From Novosphingobium sp. G106 (GTDB lineage Bacteria; Pseudomonadota; Alphaproteobacteria; Sphingomonadales; Sphingomonadaceae): 64,000 nt of DNA. Position numbers and translations under genes: made by a program. Where the stretch lies: assembly GCF_019075875.1 (NCBI RefSeq), contig NZ_JAHOOZ010000001.1, positions 1,612,001 to 1,676,000 on the forward strand, given 5' to 3'. The notes below the pieces were generated by a model. It was not told the origin of the DNA and searched no databases. It worked only from the letters and a program-made list of their open reading frames with translations. Positions 9,437 through 17,986 of this stretch are shown piece after piece (position 1 is the first letter of the stretch; each line of letters opens with the position of its first letter).

Positions 9437-10960
9437 TCAGGCCACCATGCTGCGCTGGATGAACTCGACCGCCATCAGCAGGACGAAGACCCCGCCGAGC
9501 GCACCCGCGCCTGCGAAAAACAGCTTCAGCTGACGCTGACGCGCCGCCTGGGCCGCTTCGGTCAGTGTGCGAGAGATCGCGCCCAGCACCGGCAGACCGA
9601 TCGCCTTCTCGAGCTTAGTCGTGGTCGAGAACGAGCCGCGCAGCTGGCCGAGCGCGAAGGCCGCGCCGACACCGGCGCCGAGGCCGACGATGAGCACGCC
9701 GAGCAGCAGTACCGGGCGGTTCGGCGCGATGGGTGCGCGCGGCGTCGTCGGCGGATCGACCACTTCGAACTTCACCGCCTCGCGTTCGGTCTTCACTTCG
9801 CCGCGCAGGCGCAGTTCCTCGCGGTCCTGCAGAAGCTTGTCGTACTGTGCACGAAGCACGTCATAGTCGCGGCCGATCCGCTGCGCCTCGGCGGCAACCT
9901 CGGGATCGTTGATCTGGCGCGAGGTCAGATTGGCCACTTCGGTCTGCGTCATCGTGCGGCGCGCCTGGAGCGACTGTACGCTGGCCTCGCGGTCGGCCTT
10001 GATCGACTGGAGCGAGCTGTAGGCGGGATTGGGTACCCCGCCGAGATTGCCGTTGTCGCCCTGCGCCGCCGTGCGCAGCGCCGCGATCTGGTTCTTGACG
10101 TTTATGACGTCGGGATGATTGTCGGTCAGGCCGCGCGCGCGCATATTGGCAAGGTCGGTCTGGGCCAGGGCCAGTGCGTTCTTCGGGCCGCCCGTACCGG
10201 GCGCGCCCGGCAGCGTCGCCGGCGTGCCGGCAAGCTGGCCGTTGATCGCAGCGAGCGCGCTCTGTGCCCCGGCGAGATCGGCGTCGATCCCGCGCAGCTC
10301 GGTGCGCGCGGCCTCGAGCCGCTGGACGCCGCCGACACCGCCCGCGACCATGTCGGGGTTCTTCGCCTCGAACACCTGGCGGCGCTGTTCGGCCGCTTCG
10401 AGTTCCTTCTCGCGCTGGGCGAGCTGGCCGTTGACGAAAGTCAGAGTCTCGGTGACCTCGCCGCGACCGCCCGAGAGGTTCTCCTCGCGGAAGAGGTCGA
10501 TCATCTTCTGCGCGATTTCCTGGGCCAGCTTGGCGTTCTGCGCCTCGGAGAGCGAGCTTTCGTGGGCTTCCGCGGTGATCTCAAAGATGTTCTCTTCGGT
10601 GCTCACCATCTTGATGCTCTTGCCGAGCTTGAGCACCGCGGCTTCCATTTCCTTCGGAGAATTCACCGAATCGCCGAGCCGGGTCGAGCGGACCACCTTC
10701 TCGAGGTTGACCGCGCTGGTCAGCGTCTGGCGGATGCGTTCGATGTCGCGCTTGCGGTCGGCCACGCCGATGCCGATCTGCTCGGCCAAGGCGTCATCGA
10801 GCTGGATGAAGATGCGGGCCTTCGATTCGTAGGTGTTGGGCACCATCGCCACGACCAGCCAGCCGAGCAGGCACACGACCCAGGCCACGCCCAAGGCCAG
10901 CCAGCGCCGGTTCCAGACGCCGTGCAGCGCGGAGAGGATTTCGTCGTAGAGCCCGTTCAT
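9437..10960 (-). CDS. XrtA-associated polysaccharide chain-length determinant protein (Wzz/Wzc-N-like)
   Basis: A 507-residue inner-membrane polysaccharide co-polymerase. Membrane helices lie at about 20-40 and 425-450, the second after the Pro-rich TTPRAPIAPNRPV motif typical of Wzz proteins, and a third is near 485-500. The periplasmic middle (40-420) is mainly long coiled-coil helix. It lacks its own kinase domain; the kinase is the next gene, ten bases downstream, so the pair makes a split Wzc. It matches the TIGR03007 type found with exosortase A. The ATG at 10960 lies 22 bases after the export-protein stop. Confidence 0.92.
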   Translation of the reverse strand: MNGLYDEILSALHGVWNRRWLALGVAWVVCLLGWLVVAMVPNTYESKARIFIQLDDALAEQIGIGVADRKRDIERIRQTLTSAVNLEKVVRSTRLGDSVNSPKEMEAAVLKLGKSIKMVSTEENIFEITAEAHESSLSEAQNAKLAQEIAQKMIDLFREENLSGGRGEVTETLTFVNGQLAQREKELEAAEQRRQVFEAKNPDMVAGGVGGVQRLEAARTELRGIDADLAGAQSALAAINGQLAGTPATLPGAPGTGGPKNALALAQTDLANMRARGLTDNHPDVINVKNQIAALRTAAQGDNGNLGGVPNPAYSSLQSIKADREASVQSLQARRTMTQTEVANLTSRQINDPEVAAEAQRIGRDYDVLRAQYDKLLQDREELRLRGEVKTEREAVKFEVVDPPTTPRAPIAPNRPVLLLGVLIVGLGAGVGAAFALGQLRGSFSTTTKLEKAIGLPVLGAISRTLTEAAQAARQRQLKLFFAGAGALGGVFVLLMAVEFIQRSMVA

Positions 10961-10982
10961 CGCAGCGATCCGCCTCCCGCCC

Positions 10983-11624
10983 TCAGAACATGCTCTCGGG
11001 GATGATGATCACATCGCCCGGCATCAGCATCACGTTGGCGCGGGTATCGCCCTTCTTGAGAAGGTCGCCGAGCTTGACCGCGAATTCCTTCTGCTGGCCG
11101 CTAGTCTTGTCGAAGCGGACGAGCTTGGCGCGGTTGCCCGAAGCGAATTCGGACAGGCCGCCGACGGCGATCATCGCATCGAGCAGCGTCATGTTGGCGC
11201 GATAGGGCAGCGAGGCCGGCTTCTCGGTCGCGCCGACGATGCGGACCTGCTGGCTGAAGGTGCCGGCGAACTTGTTGACGATCACCGAGACCAGCGGATC
11301 CTGAATGTACTGCGACAGCTGGAGCTTGATATCCTCGGCCAGCATCGAGGGCGTCTTGCCCACGGCCGGCATGTCGGTGATCAGCGGCGTGGTGATGCGG
11401 CCGTCCGGGCGCACCTGGACATTGGCGCCGAGCTCGGGGTTGCGCCAAATGAACACGGTCAGCTCGTCGAGCGGGCCGATGACATATTCCTCGCCCGGGC
11501 CCTCCTGCATCGCCACGAAGGAAGCGGACGGCAACTCGGGCTTCGACGTGCTGGCGCAGCCCGTCAGCAGAAGGCTGGCAATGGCGCTCCCGGCAAGGAG
11601 CCGGACAAAGCGGTCGCGGGACAT
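10983..11624 (-). CDS. Polysaccharide export lipoprotein (Wza-like, XrtA-associated)
   Basis: A 213-residue outer-membrane lipoprotein. The signal peptide ends in LTGC with lipid Cys23. A polysaccharide biosynthesis/export domain follows (YVIGPLDELTVFIWRNPEL, VRPDGRITTPLI) and then a SLBB-type domain (VRIVGATEKPASLPYR to VMLMPGDVIIIPES). Such proteins form the outer-membrane channel for the polymer. I chose the ATG at 11624, which has GAGG upstream and starts the signal peptide directly; a reading from 11678 adds 18 unlikely residues. This is the first gene of the ten-gene operon, so its promoter should lie in the 173 bases up to 11797, where I see no clear terminator or operator. Confidence 0.93.
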   Translation of the reverse strand: MSRDRFVRLLAGSAIASLLLTGCASTSKPELPSASFVAMQEGPGEEYVIGPLDELTVFIWRNPELGANVQVRPDGRITTPLITDMPAVGKTPSMLAEDIKLQLSQYIQDPLVSVIVNKFAGTFSQQVRIVGATEKPASLPYRANMTLLDAMIAVGGLSEFASGNRAKLVRFDKTSGQQKEFAVKLGDLLKKGDTRANVMLMPGDVIIIPESMF

Positions 11625-11797
11625 CGGTACATCCTCAACAGCACCGGACCGCGCGCAGGATCGAGCTATCCCACGCACAAATCAGGCGATTTCAGACGCA
11701 GCTATCGGGAAAAAGGGTAAATATAGCGTTAGGCTTGGCAGCTATTCGCGTCGGAACGGGACAGTCCGATGCCGCCGTCCCATTTCAGGACTTGGCG

Positions 11798-13345
11798 TTA
11801 CTGTACCGCGAGTTCCGCCTGAAGACCCGTCCGATCGATCTTGCCGTTAGGTCCGATGGGCATGGCATCGCGCCAATGGATCTGCTTGGGCTGCATGAAG
11901 TTCGGTAGCTCCTGCATGAGCTTGCGCGGCAGTTCTGTTTCCGCGTCCGAGCTTCCGGGAAGCGCGCGAACCACCAGATGGACAGTCTGGCCAAGCCTTT
12001 CGTCAGGCAAGCCGAGCGCCACGGCTTCGGCCACCAGCCCAGTCGCGAGCGCCGCTTCCTCGATCTCCTGCGGGCTGATGCGATTGCCCGCGCTCTTGAT
12101 CATCGCGTCGCGGCGCCCGACGAAATAGAGCAGGCCCTCGGCGTCACGCCGCACCCGATCGCCCGACCAGACGGCCATGCCGCCGTAGCGCGAGGCGGCT
12201 GGCGCTGGCTTGTAACGCTCGGCGGTGCGCCCGGCATCCTGCCAGTAACCCTGCGCGACCAGCGGTCCGCAATGGACCAGCTCGCCTTCTTCTTCGTCCG
12301 CAGAAACCTCTCCCAAATCATTGATAACGAGGATTTCGGCGTGAGGGATGGCTTTACCCATCGAAGTTGGATGCGTGTCGACCAGCACGGGATCGAGGAA
12401 GGTCGAACGGAAAGCCTCGGTCAAACCGTACATCGCAAATAGCCGCGCCTGCGGGAACAGCGCGCGCAGCCGGCGCACGAGATCGGGCGTCAGCGCGCCC
12501 CCACTGTTGGTCAGCCGGCGGAGCATCGCGCGCGTTTCGTCGGGCCAGTCTAGTTCGGAAAGCTGGACCCAAAGCGGCGGCACCGCTGCGAGCGTAGTTA
12601 TGCCATGGCGTTCGACCGCCTTGATGACGTCGCGTGGCGTAAGGTAGTCGAGCGGAACTAGGCTCGCGCCGGCGTACCAGCTCGAAAGCAGCTGGTTCTG
12701 GCCATAGTCGAACGACAAAGGCAGAACCGCAAGCGTGCGGTCGTCATGTGTCAGTTCCAGATAGCTGGCGACGCTTTCCGCGCCGAGCCACATGTTCGCA
12801 TGGCTGAGCATCACCCCCTTGGGCCGCCCGGTCGAACCGCTGGTGTAGAGGATCGCGGCGAGATCGCCGGGGTGCGCTTCCGACCGCGTCAGTTCACAGC
12901 CCAGCGATCCGGCTTCGGAAAGCGCATCGGCTTCCAAGACTACTTCACAGCTATCGGGCACATCTCCTTGTTCCAGGCTGGAAAGCCGAGCCGGCGTACC
13001 GATGATCATCAGCGAACCGCTGTCGCCGAGAATATGCGCGACCTGCGCATGCTTGAGCAGCGGATTGATCGGCACGTGGACGAGGCCCGCCCGCGCTGCG
13101 GCGAGCGGCATCAGGCAGGTCAGTTCACCCTTGGCCGCCCAGGTCGCGACCCGTGCGCCCTTCTCTGGCACGCGCTGGCTCAGCCAGCCCGCCAGGAGGG
13201 AGACACGCGATCTTAAGGCCTTGTAGCTAAGCGTCTCTCCGCGCAGCACGAGCGCGGGGGCCTCGTCGGCTCCCCGAAGCGCGAGGTGGTCGAGCGACCG
13301 GGTCGTGGTTTCGGGTTCCGCGCGCAAGGCTGCTGAACACTCCAA
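11798..13345 (-). CDS. Exosortase A-associated acyl-CoA/AMP ligase
   Basis: An ANL-superfamily adenylating enzyme of about 515 residues (TIGR03098-like). The AMP-binding P-loop motif is LYTSGSTGRPKGVMLSH, followed by MYGLTEA, the hinge motif VWSGDRVRRD, and a C-terminal Lys in GPNGKIDRTG. It should activate an acyl group and load it onto the acyl carrier protein encoded divergently. No ATG lies at the expected N-terminus. The TTG at 13345 or the TTG at 13327 are the likely starts, while readings farther upstream run into the divergent gene. The exact start is uncertain; the family is clear. Confidence 0.88.
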   Translation of the reverse strand: MECSAALRAEPETTTRSLDHLALRGADEAPALVLRGETLSYKALRSRVSLLAGWLSQRVPEKGARVATWAAKGELTCLMPLAAARAGLVHVPINPLLKHAQVAHILGDSGSLMIIGTPARLSSLEQGDVPDSCEVVLEADALSEAGSLGCELTRSEAHPGDLAAILYTSGSTGRPKGVMLSHANMWLGAESVASYLELTHDDRTLAVLPLSFDYGQNQLLSSWYAGASLVPLDYLTPRDVIKAVERHGITTLAAVPPLWVQLSELDWPDETRAMLRRLTNSGGALTPDLVRRLRALFPQARLFAMYGLTEAFRSTFLDPVLVDTHPTSMGKAIPHAEILVINDLGEVSADEEEGELVHCGPLVAQGYWQDAGRTAERYKPAPAASRYGGMAVWSGDRVRRDAEGLLYFVGRRDAMIKSAGNRISPQEIEEAALATGLVAEAVALGLPDERLGQTVHLVVRALPGSSDAETELPRKLMQELPNFMQPKQIHWRDAMPIGPNGKIDRTGLQAELAVQ

Positions 13346-13363
13346 GTGTGGGGGAAAAGGCGG

Positions 13364-14377
13364 GTGATCGCCATCGAATATCACGCCGATCTTAAGGAAG
13401 TGCAATCGGACGCGACGCTCGCGGCCCTGCTTTCCCCAGAGATGCAGCATGCCCCTTTCGACCGCCTCGCATGGTGGCAAGGGCTCGCCGATCATTGCGG
13501 GCTAGAGCCGCTGCTCGCCGTGGCACGCGACGGCGATGCCGCCGCCGTGCTGCCCTTGCAGCGCGCCGGCGGTCAGCTCTCGGGGCTCGCCAACTGGTAT
13601 AGCTTCCGCCTGCGGCCGGTTTCATCGCCCGGTTCCGATGTCGCCGGGCTTCTGACTGCCCTTGCCCGCGATCTCGCCCGGCGGGCGCCCCGCGTGACAC
13701 TGTCGGGCTTACCGCAGGAAGACGGCAGCGCCGACCTCACCGAAGCCGCGTTCCGCAAGGCCGGTTGGGTCGCGCTGCGCGAAGCTTGCGACACGAACCA
13801 CGTTCTCCACCTCGCGGGCCGCAGCTACGACGAATACTTGGCAGGCCGCCCCGGCCCCCTGCGCACCACGCTGAAGCGCAAGACCAGCAAGGTCGAAACA
13901 CGCATTCTCAATCATTTCGATGACGAAGTATGGGCAGACTATGAGGATATCTACGCCGAAAGCTGGAAACCATCCGAAGGCTCTCCCGACTTCCTGCGCG
14001 CTTTCGCCCGGGCGGAAGGCGAAGCAGGACGGCTGCGTCTCGGCGTAGCCCATGCCGAAGGCCGCGCGGTGGCCGCGCAGATGTGGACCGTCGAACGCGG
14101 CACGGCCTTCATCCACAAACTGGCGCACCGCGAGGAAGCCAAGCCGCTTTCGCCCGGCACGGTGCTTAGTGCCGCGCTGTTCCGCCAGGTCATCGATGAA
14201 GACAAGGTCACGCTCGTCGACTTCGGCACGGGCAACGACGGCTACAAGCGCGACTGGATGGAAGAGGTCCGCCCGCGCTACCGACTCGAGATGCTGCGCC
14301 CCGAAGCGCCCGGGAACTGGCCTTTTCTCGCCAAGCGCGCGCTCAAGCGCCTTGCGGCTGGCGGTAACCATGGTTAG
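13364..14377 (+). CDS. GNAT/FemAB-type acetyltransferase of the exosortase A acyl module
   Basis: About 337 residues of a BioF2/acetyltransf_6-like GNAT protein. The C-terminal half holds the fold signature (ERGTAFIHKLAHREEAKPLS, then VDFGTGNDGYKRDWM). It is cytoplasmic, with no signal peptide. GTG at 13364 has purine-rich sequence (GGGGGAAAAGG) just upstream; a GTG at 13346 is also in frame. The start is almost back-to-back with the divergent ligase, so each gene's promoter must lie inside the other. Followed by the acyl carrier protein and two hydrolases, it probably uses acyl-ACP as donor for a polysaccharide or protein target, which is inference. Confidence 0.83.
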   Translation: MIAIEYHADLKEVQSDATLAALLSPEMQHAPFDRLAWWQGLADHCGLEPLLAVARDGDAAAVLPLQRAGGQLSGLANWYSFRLRPVSSPGSDVAGLLTALARDLARRAPRVTLSGLPQEDGSADLTEAAFRKAGWVALREACDTNHVLHLAGRSYDEYLAGRPGPLRTTLKRKTSKVETRILNHFDDEVWADYEDIYAESWKPSEGSPDFLRAFARAEGEAGRLRLGVAHAEGRAVAAQMWTVERGTAFIHKLAHREEAKPLSPGTVLSAALFRQVIDEDKVTLVDFGTGNDGYKRDWMEEVRPRYRLEMLRPEAPGNWPFLAKRALKRLAAGGNHG

Positions 14378-14429
14378 AGGCCCGGCACTTTCACCCATCC
14401 TGTGCCCGGATCTGGGCCGAGAGAGGCCC

Positions 14430-14690
14430 ATGACCGATACCGACCAGCTTCTGCGCCGTATCCTCACCGACGTCCTGGGCCTCAAGGCAGGCCAGGCCGA
14501 GGGCTTTGACGCAGACACCGGTCTGTTCGGCCATCTTCCCGAACTCGATTCCATGGCCGTCGCCGGCCTGCTGACCGAAATGGAAGACCGCCTCGATATC
14601 GTGATCGAGGACGACGAGATCGACGGCGAATTGCTGGAAAGCTACGGCTCGCTGCTCGCTTTCGCCGAGGCCAAGCGCGCCACGGCGTGA
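14430..14690 (+). CDS. Acyl carrier protein of the exosortase A module
   Basis: An 86-residue acidic helical protein. Ser41 in PELDSMAV is the phosphopantetheine site, in the usual position at the start of helix II. The ATG at 14430 has GAGAGG a few bases upstream. Its stop overlaps the GTG of hydrolase 2 (GTGA). It should hold the acyl group activated by the ligase and pass it to the GNAT protein or another transferase. Confidence 0.92.
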   Translation: MTDTDQLLRRILTDVLGLKAGQAEGFDADTGLFGHLPELDSMAVAGLLTEMEDRLDIVIEDDEIDGELLESYGSLLAFAEAKRATA

Positions 14691-15361
14691 CGCCCGTTCT
14701 CTGGCCCTGCCCTTTGCCTGACGGCGGCAGCGCCGAGGAATATGCCCTTACCTTCGACCAGGGCCGCGACAAGCGGCTGCTGATCGTGCCCGCGCTGTTC
14801 GACGAGGCCAACCGCATGCGGCGCTTCACCGTAGAGGTGATGCGCCGGCTCGATGGCGCCGGGATCGACAGCTTTTTCCCCGACCTTCCGGGCTGCAACG
14901 AAAGCCTCGAGCCGCTCGAAACCCAGACGCCGGCGCGTTGGCGTGAGGCCATGAGGTCAGCCGCCGCGCATTTCGGCGCAACGCATGTAATGGGTGTCCG
15001 CGGTGGCGCCCTGTTGACCCCCGAAGACCTGCCAACCTGGCACTATACCCCCGCCAAGGCCGCCTCCATCCTGCGTCAGCTGATCCGCTCGCGCATCCTG
15101 ACGGCGCGGGAAGCGGGCATCAGCGAGAGTCAGGAAGGGCTGATGGAAACCGGCCTCGCCGAAGGGCTCGAACTCTCTGGCTTCCGGCTTGGTGCGGCGT
15201 TCCTGCGCGAATTCCAGGCACTGACACCTCCGGTCGGCGCCTCCGAGATCGCCCAGGACACAATCGGCGGCGGCGGACTCTGGCTGCGCGCCGAGCCCGA
15301 CGAGGACCGGCAGCAAGCCGATGCGCTGGCGGCCGCGCTCGCGATCGGGATCAAGGTATGA
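14687..15361 (+). CDS. Hydrolase 2, exosortase A system-associated
   Basis: A 224-residue protein matching by position and by LLIVPALFDEANRMRRF the TIGR03101-like hydrolase 2 of exosortase A loci. It has alpha/beta-hydrolase-like strands, but a classic GxSxG nucleophile is not obvious: VMGVRGGALL sits where it should be and has Arg in place of Ser. It may therefore be degenerate or use different chemistry. The GTG start overlaps the ACP stop and its own TGA overlaps the next ATG (ATGA), so it is translated coupled to both neighbours. Confidence 0.82.
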   Translation: MTPVLWPCPLPDGGSAEEYALTFDQGRDKRLLIVPALFDEANRMRRFTVEVMRRLDGAGIDSFFPDLPGCNESLEPLETQTPARWREAMRSAAAHFGATHVMGVRGGALLTPEDLPTWHYTPAKAASILRQLIRSRILTAREAGISESQEGLMETGLAEGLELSGFRLGAAFLREFQALTPPVGASEIAQDTIGGGGLWLRAEPDEDRQQADALAAALAIGIKV

Positions 15362-16131
15362 GCCGGCGACATGTCAGCTTCGCCTGCGAAGGTGCGACGC
15401 TGGTCGGCACGCTCGACAGCGCCGATGGCTCCACAGGCCTGTTGCTGGTCAGCGGCGGCAACGAATTGCGCTCGGGCGCCTGGGCGGGACAAGCGCTGCT
15501 CGCCGCGCGGATTGCGGAAGCAGGCCATCCGGTGTTCCGCTTCGACCGGCGCGGCGTTGGTGACAGCGAGGGCGTCAACGGGGGTTTTCGTAGCAACGCG
15601 CCCGACATCGCCGCGGCCCTGGCCGCATTTCGCGCCGAGCAACCGGGCCTGACGCGCGTAGTAGGCTTCGGCAATTGCGACGGCGCGAGCGCGCTGATGC
15701 TCGCTAAGGGAGCGGAGCTCGACGCTCTGGCTCTGTCCAACCCCTGGACGATCGAGAGCGACGATGCCCCGCCCCCGCCCGAGGCGATCCGTGATCACTA
15801 CAAGCGCCGGGTCAGCGATCCTGCGGCCCTACTGCGGTTGCTGACGGGCAAGGTCTCGCCGGGCAAGCTGATCGCGAGTCTGCGCGACGCGCTGCGCAAA
15901 CCGCCACCGCCGAGCACCTTGGCGCAGGACATGGCCGCCGGTATTGCCGGTTTCGCCGGCCCGATCCGCTTCCTCGTCGCCGAACGCGACCGCACGGCGC
16001 AGGCCTTCATCGCCGCCTGGGACAAGGCCGACACGCGCATCCGCCGCTGCCGCGAGGCGACGCACAGTTATGTCGAAACCTCGGCGCGCGACTGGCTCGC
16101 CGATCACCTGATCGAAATGCTGCGCGCCTAG
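15358..16131 (+). CDS. Hydrolase 1, exosortase A system-associated
   Basis: A 257-residue alpha/beta hydrolase (TIGR03100-like). The order LLLVSGGNELRSGAW, FRFDRRGVGDSEG (oxyanion/loop region) and VVGFGNCDGASALML fits the fold. The nucleophile elbow reads G-N-C-D-G, so Cys rather than Ser appears to be the nucleophile. It is probably a thioesterase-like enzyme releasing or editing acyl groups from the ACP in this module (inference). Its TAG shares the CTAG with the convergent trxB stop. Confidence 0.85.
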   Translation: MSRRHVSFACEGATLVGTLDSADGSTGLLLVSGGNELRSGAWAGQALLAARIAEAGHPVFRFDRRGVGDSEGVNGGFRSNAPDIAAALAAFRAEQPGLTRVVGFGNCDGASALMLAKGAELDALALSNPWTIESDDAPPPPEAIRDHYKRRVSDPAALLRLLTGKVSPGKLIASLRDALRKPPPPSTLAQDMAAGIAGFAGPIRFLVAERDRTAQAFIAAWDKADTRIRRCREATHSYVETSARDWLADHLIEMLRA

Positions 16132-17102
16132 CCCGCCGCAGCGGCCAACTTGACCGCTTCGAACTCGCGCTCGGCAAGGAAGCGCTCGGCATCGAGCGCG
16201 GCCATGCAGCCCGTGCCGGCGGCGGTCACCGCCTGGCGGTAGGTGTGGTCCATGACGTCACCGCAGGCGAAGACGCCCGGGATCGCAGTCTTGGGCGTGC
16301 CCGGCTCGACGACGATGTAGCCGCTGTCATCGAGCTGGAGCTGGCCCTTGAACAGCTCGGTCGCCGGGGCATGACCGATCGCGACGAAGGCGCCCTGAGC
16401 ATCGAATTCGCTCTGCTCCCCGGTAATCATGTCGGTCAGCAGCAGTGCACGCAACGCACCTGTCGCCTCGTCATGCAGGAAGCGCTCGACCTTCTTGTGC
16501 CAGAGCGTTGAAACATGCGGGTTGGCCTCGAGCCGGTCCTGCAGGATCTTCTCGGCGCGCAACGTGTTGCGGCGGTGGATCAGGGTGACGTCCTGGCTAT
16601 GGTTGGTCAGGTACAGCGCCTCCTCGACCGCGGTATTGCCGCCACCGATCACCACGACCTTCTTGCCACGGTAGAAGAACCCGTCGCAGGTCGCGCAGGC
16701 CGAAACGCCCTTGCCGCCCAGTTCCTGCTCGCCCGGCACGCCGAGCCACTTGGCCTGGGCCCCAGTGGCGATCACCACTGTATCTCCCTCGTAGACGTCG
16801 CCGCTGTCGCCGAAGGCGCGGAACGGATGGCTGGAGAGGTCGACCGAGGTGATCGTGTCCCATAGCATCCGCGTGCCGACATGCTCAGCCTGGGCCTGCA
16901 TCTCCTGCATCAGCCAGGGACCCTGGATGACGTCACGGAAGCCCGGATAATTCTCGACGTCGGTGGTGATGGTCAGCTGCCCGCCGGGCTGAAGGCCCTG
17001 CACGACGATCGGCTGCATCCCGGCGCGAGCGCCATAGATCGCCGCCGTCAGACCGGCGGGTCCGGAGCCGATGATGAGCATGCGGGTGGTGTGAACGGTC
17101 AT
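16128..17102 (-). CDS. trxB: Thioredoxin-disulfide reductase
   Basis: A 324-residue NADPH- and FAD-dependent flavoprotein that reduces thioredoxin in the cytoplasm. FAD-binding GSGPAGLTAAIYGARA is near the N-terminus, the redox-active CATC is Cys136/Cys139, the NADPH-binding GGGNTAVEEALYL follows, and the FAD motif is ACGDVMD. Length and motif order are normal. GGAGG stands six bases before the ATG at 17102. It is convergent with hydrolase 1, the stop codons overlapping, and divergent from the DUF899 gene. Confidence 0.97.
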   Translation of the reverse strand: MTVHTTRMLIIGSGPAGLTAAIYGARAGMQPIVVQGLQPGGQLTITTDVENYPGFRDVIQGPWLMQEMQAQAEHVGTRMLWDTITSVDLSSHPFRAFGDSGDVYEGDTVVIATGAQAKWLGVPGEQELGGKGVSACATCDGFFYRGKKVVVIGGGNTAVEEALYLTNHSQDVTLIHRRNTLRAEKILQDRLEANPHVSTLWHKKVERFLHDEATGALRALLLTDMITGEQSEFDAQGAFVAIGHAPATELFKGQLQLDDSGYIVVEPGTPKTAIPGVFACGDVMDHTYRQAVTAAGTGCMAALDAERFLAEREFEAVKLAAAAG

Positions 17103-17251
17103 GAATTCCTCCGACCTGCGAAATAGGATGGGCGGGTGGCTTTTGCCAAGCCGGTCCGACGCAGCAATCCTTTCATCGCAAATAGTGTCTGTATCCTGGG
17201 GACCCTATCGCCCAGAATGGCGTTCAATCCGCAAGTTTGGGAGACGCGATT

Positions 17252-17965
17252 ATGCACAGCAACCTTGCCCCGGCCGCCGAACTCGCCGCCCATCGCGCGC
17301 CGCGTTTCGCGAACGAGAGCGCCGAATATGCCCGCGCCCGCGAAGCCCTGCTGGCAGAGGAGATTGAAACGCGGCGCCATCTCGGCCGGCTGGCGGCGCA
17401 GCTTCGCGAACTGCCGCAGGGTCCGGAGATCGAGGAAGACTATCGCTTCATCGATCCCAACGGTGCCGAAGTCGGCCTTGCCGAGATGTTCGGCGGCCAC
17501 GACACGTTGGTGATATACCACTGGATGTTCGGCCCTGACCGCGAGCGCCCCTGCCCCATGTGCACCGCGACGATCGGCTCGCTCAACGGCAACGGACGCG
17601 ACATCGCGCAGCGGGTTGCCCTGGCGATCACCGGGCGGTCGAAGGTCGAACGGCAGATCGCTTTCGCGCAGGAGCGCAGCTGGCACAACCTGCGTTTCTT
17701 CCAGAGCAAGGGGGATTACTGGGCGCTCAAGATCGGCGGGCTGGATCCGGACAAGGGCTGGGAATATCCGGCGCTGCTGGTGCTCCAACGTGAGGGCGAC
17801 AAGATCCGGCTGCACTGGATGGGCGAGACCAACCTCCAGATGGCCGATCCTGGCGAGGACTCCAGAGGCGCCGTGGAAATACAGGCTTTGTGGAACGTTC
17901 TGGACCTGACGCCCGAGGGCCGCGGCACCGACTGGTACCCGAAGCTCGACTACGCACCCGATTGA
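17252..17965 (+). CDS. DUF899 family thioredoxin-like protein
   Basis: A 237-residue cytoplasmic protein of the DUF899 (thioredoxin-fold) family. Hallmarks are YRFIDPNG, the strand-plus-active-site segment IYHWMFGPDRERPCPMCTAT (with CPMC) and GLDPDKGWEYPALLV. Biochemical function is not established. The ATG at 17252 has GGGAG eight bases upstream; a TTG at 17237 is also in frame. Divergence from trxB may point to a thiol-redox role, but this is only context. Confidence 0.85.
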   Translation: MHSNLAPAAELAAHRAPRFANESAEYARAREALLAEEIETRRHLGRLAAQLRELPQGPEIEEDYRFIDPNGAEVGLAEMFGGHDTLVIYHWMFGPDRERPCPMCTATIGSLNGNGRDIAQRVALAITGRSKVERQIAFAQERSWHNLRFFQSKGDYWALKIGGLDPDKGWEYPALLVLQREGDKIRLHWMGETNLQMADPGEDSRGAVEIQALWNVLDLTPEGRGTDWYPKLDYAPD

Positions 17966-17986
17966 CGTAGCTGCTTCGCGGAAGCA

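Noticed and set aside
9293..11005. Plus-strand open frame of 570 codons opposite the chain-length gene
   Set aside because: Antisense shadow; the minus-strand protein has membrane helices and the Pro-rich motif of the family.
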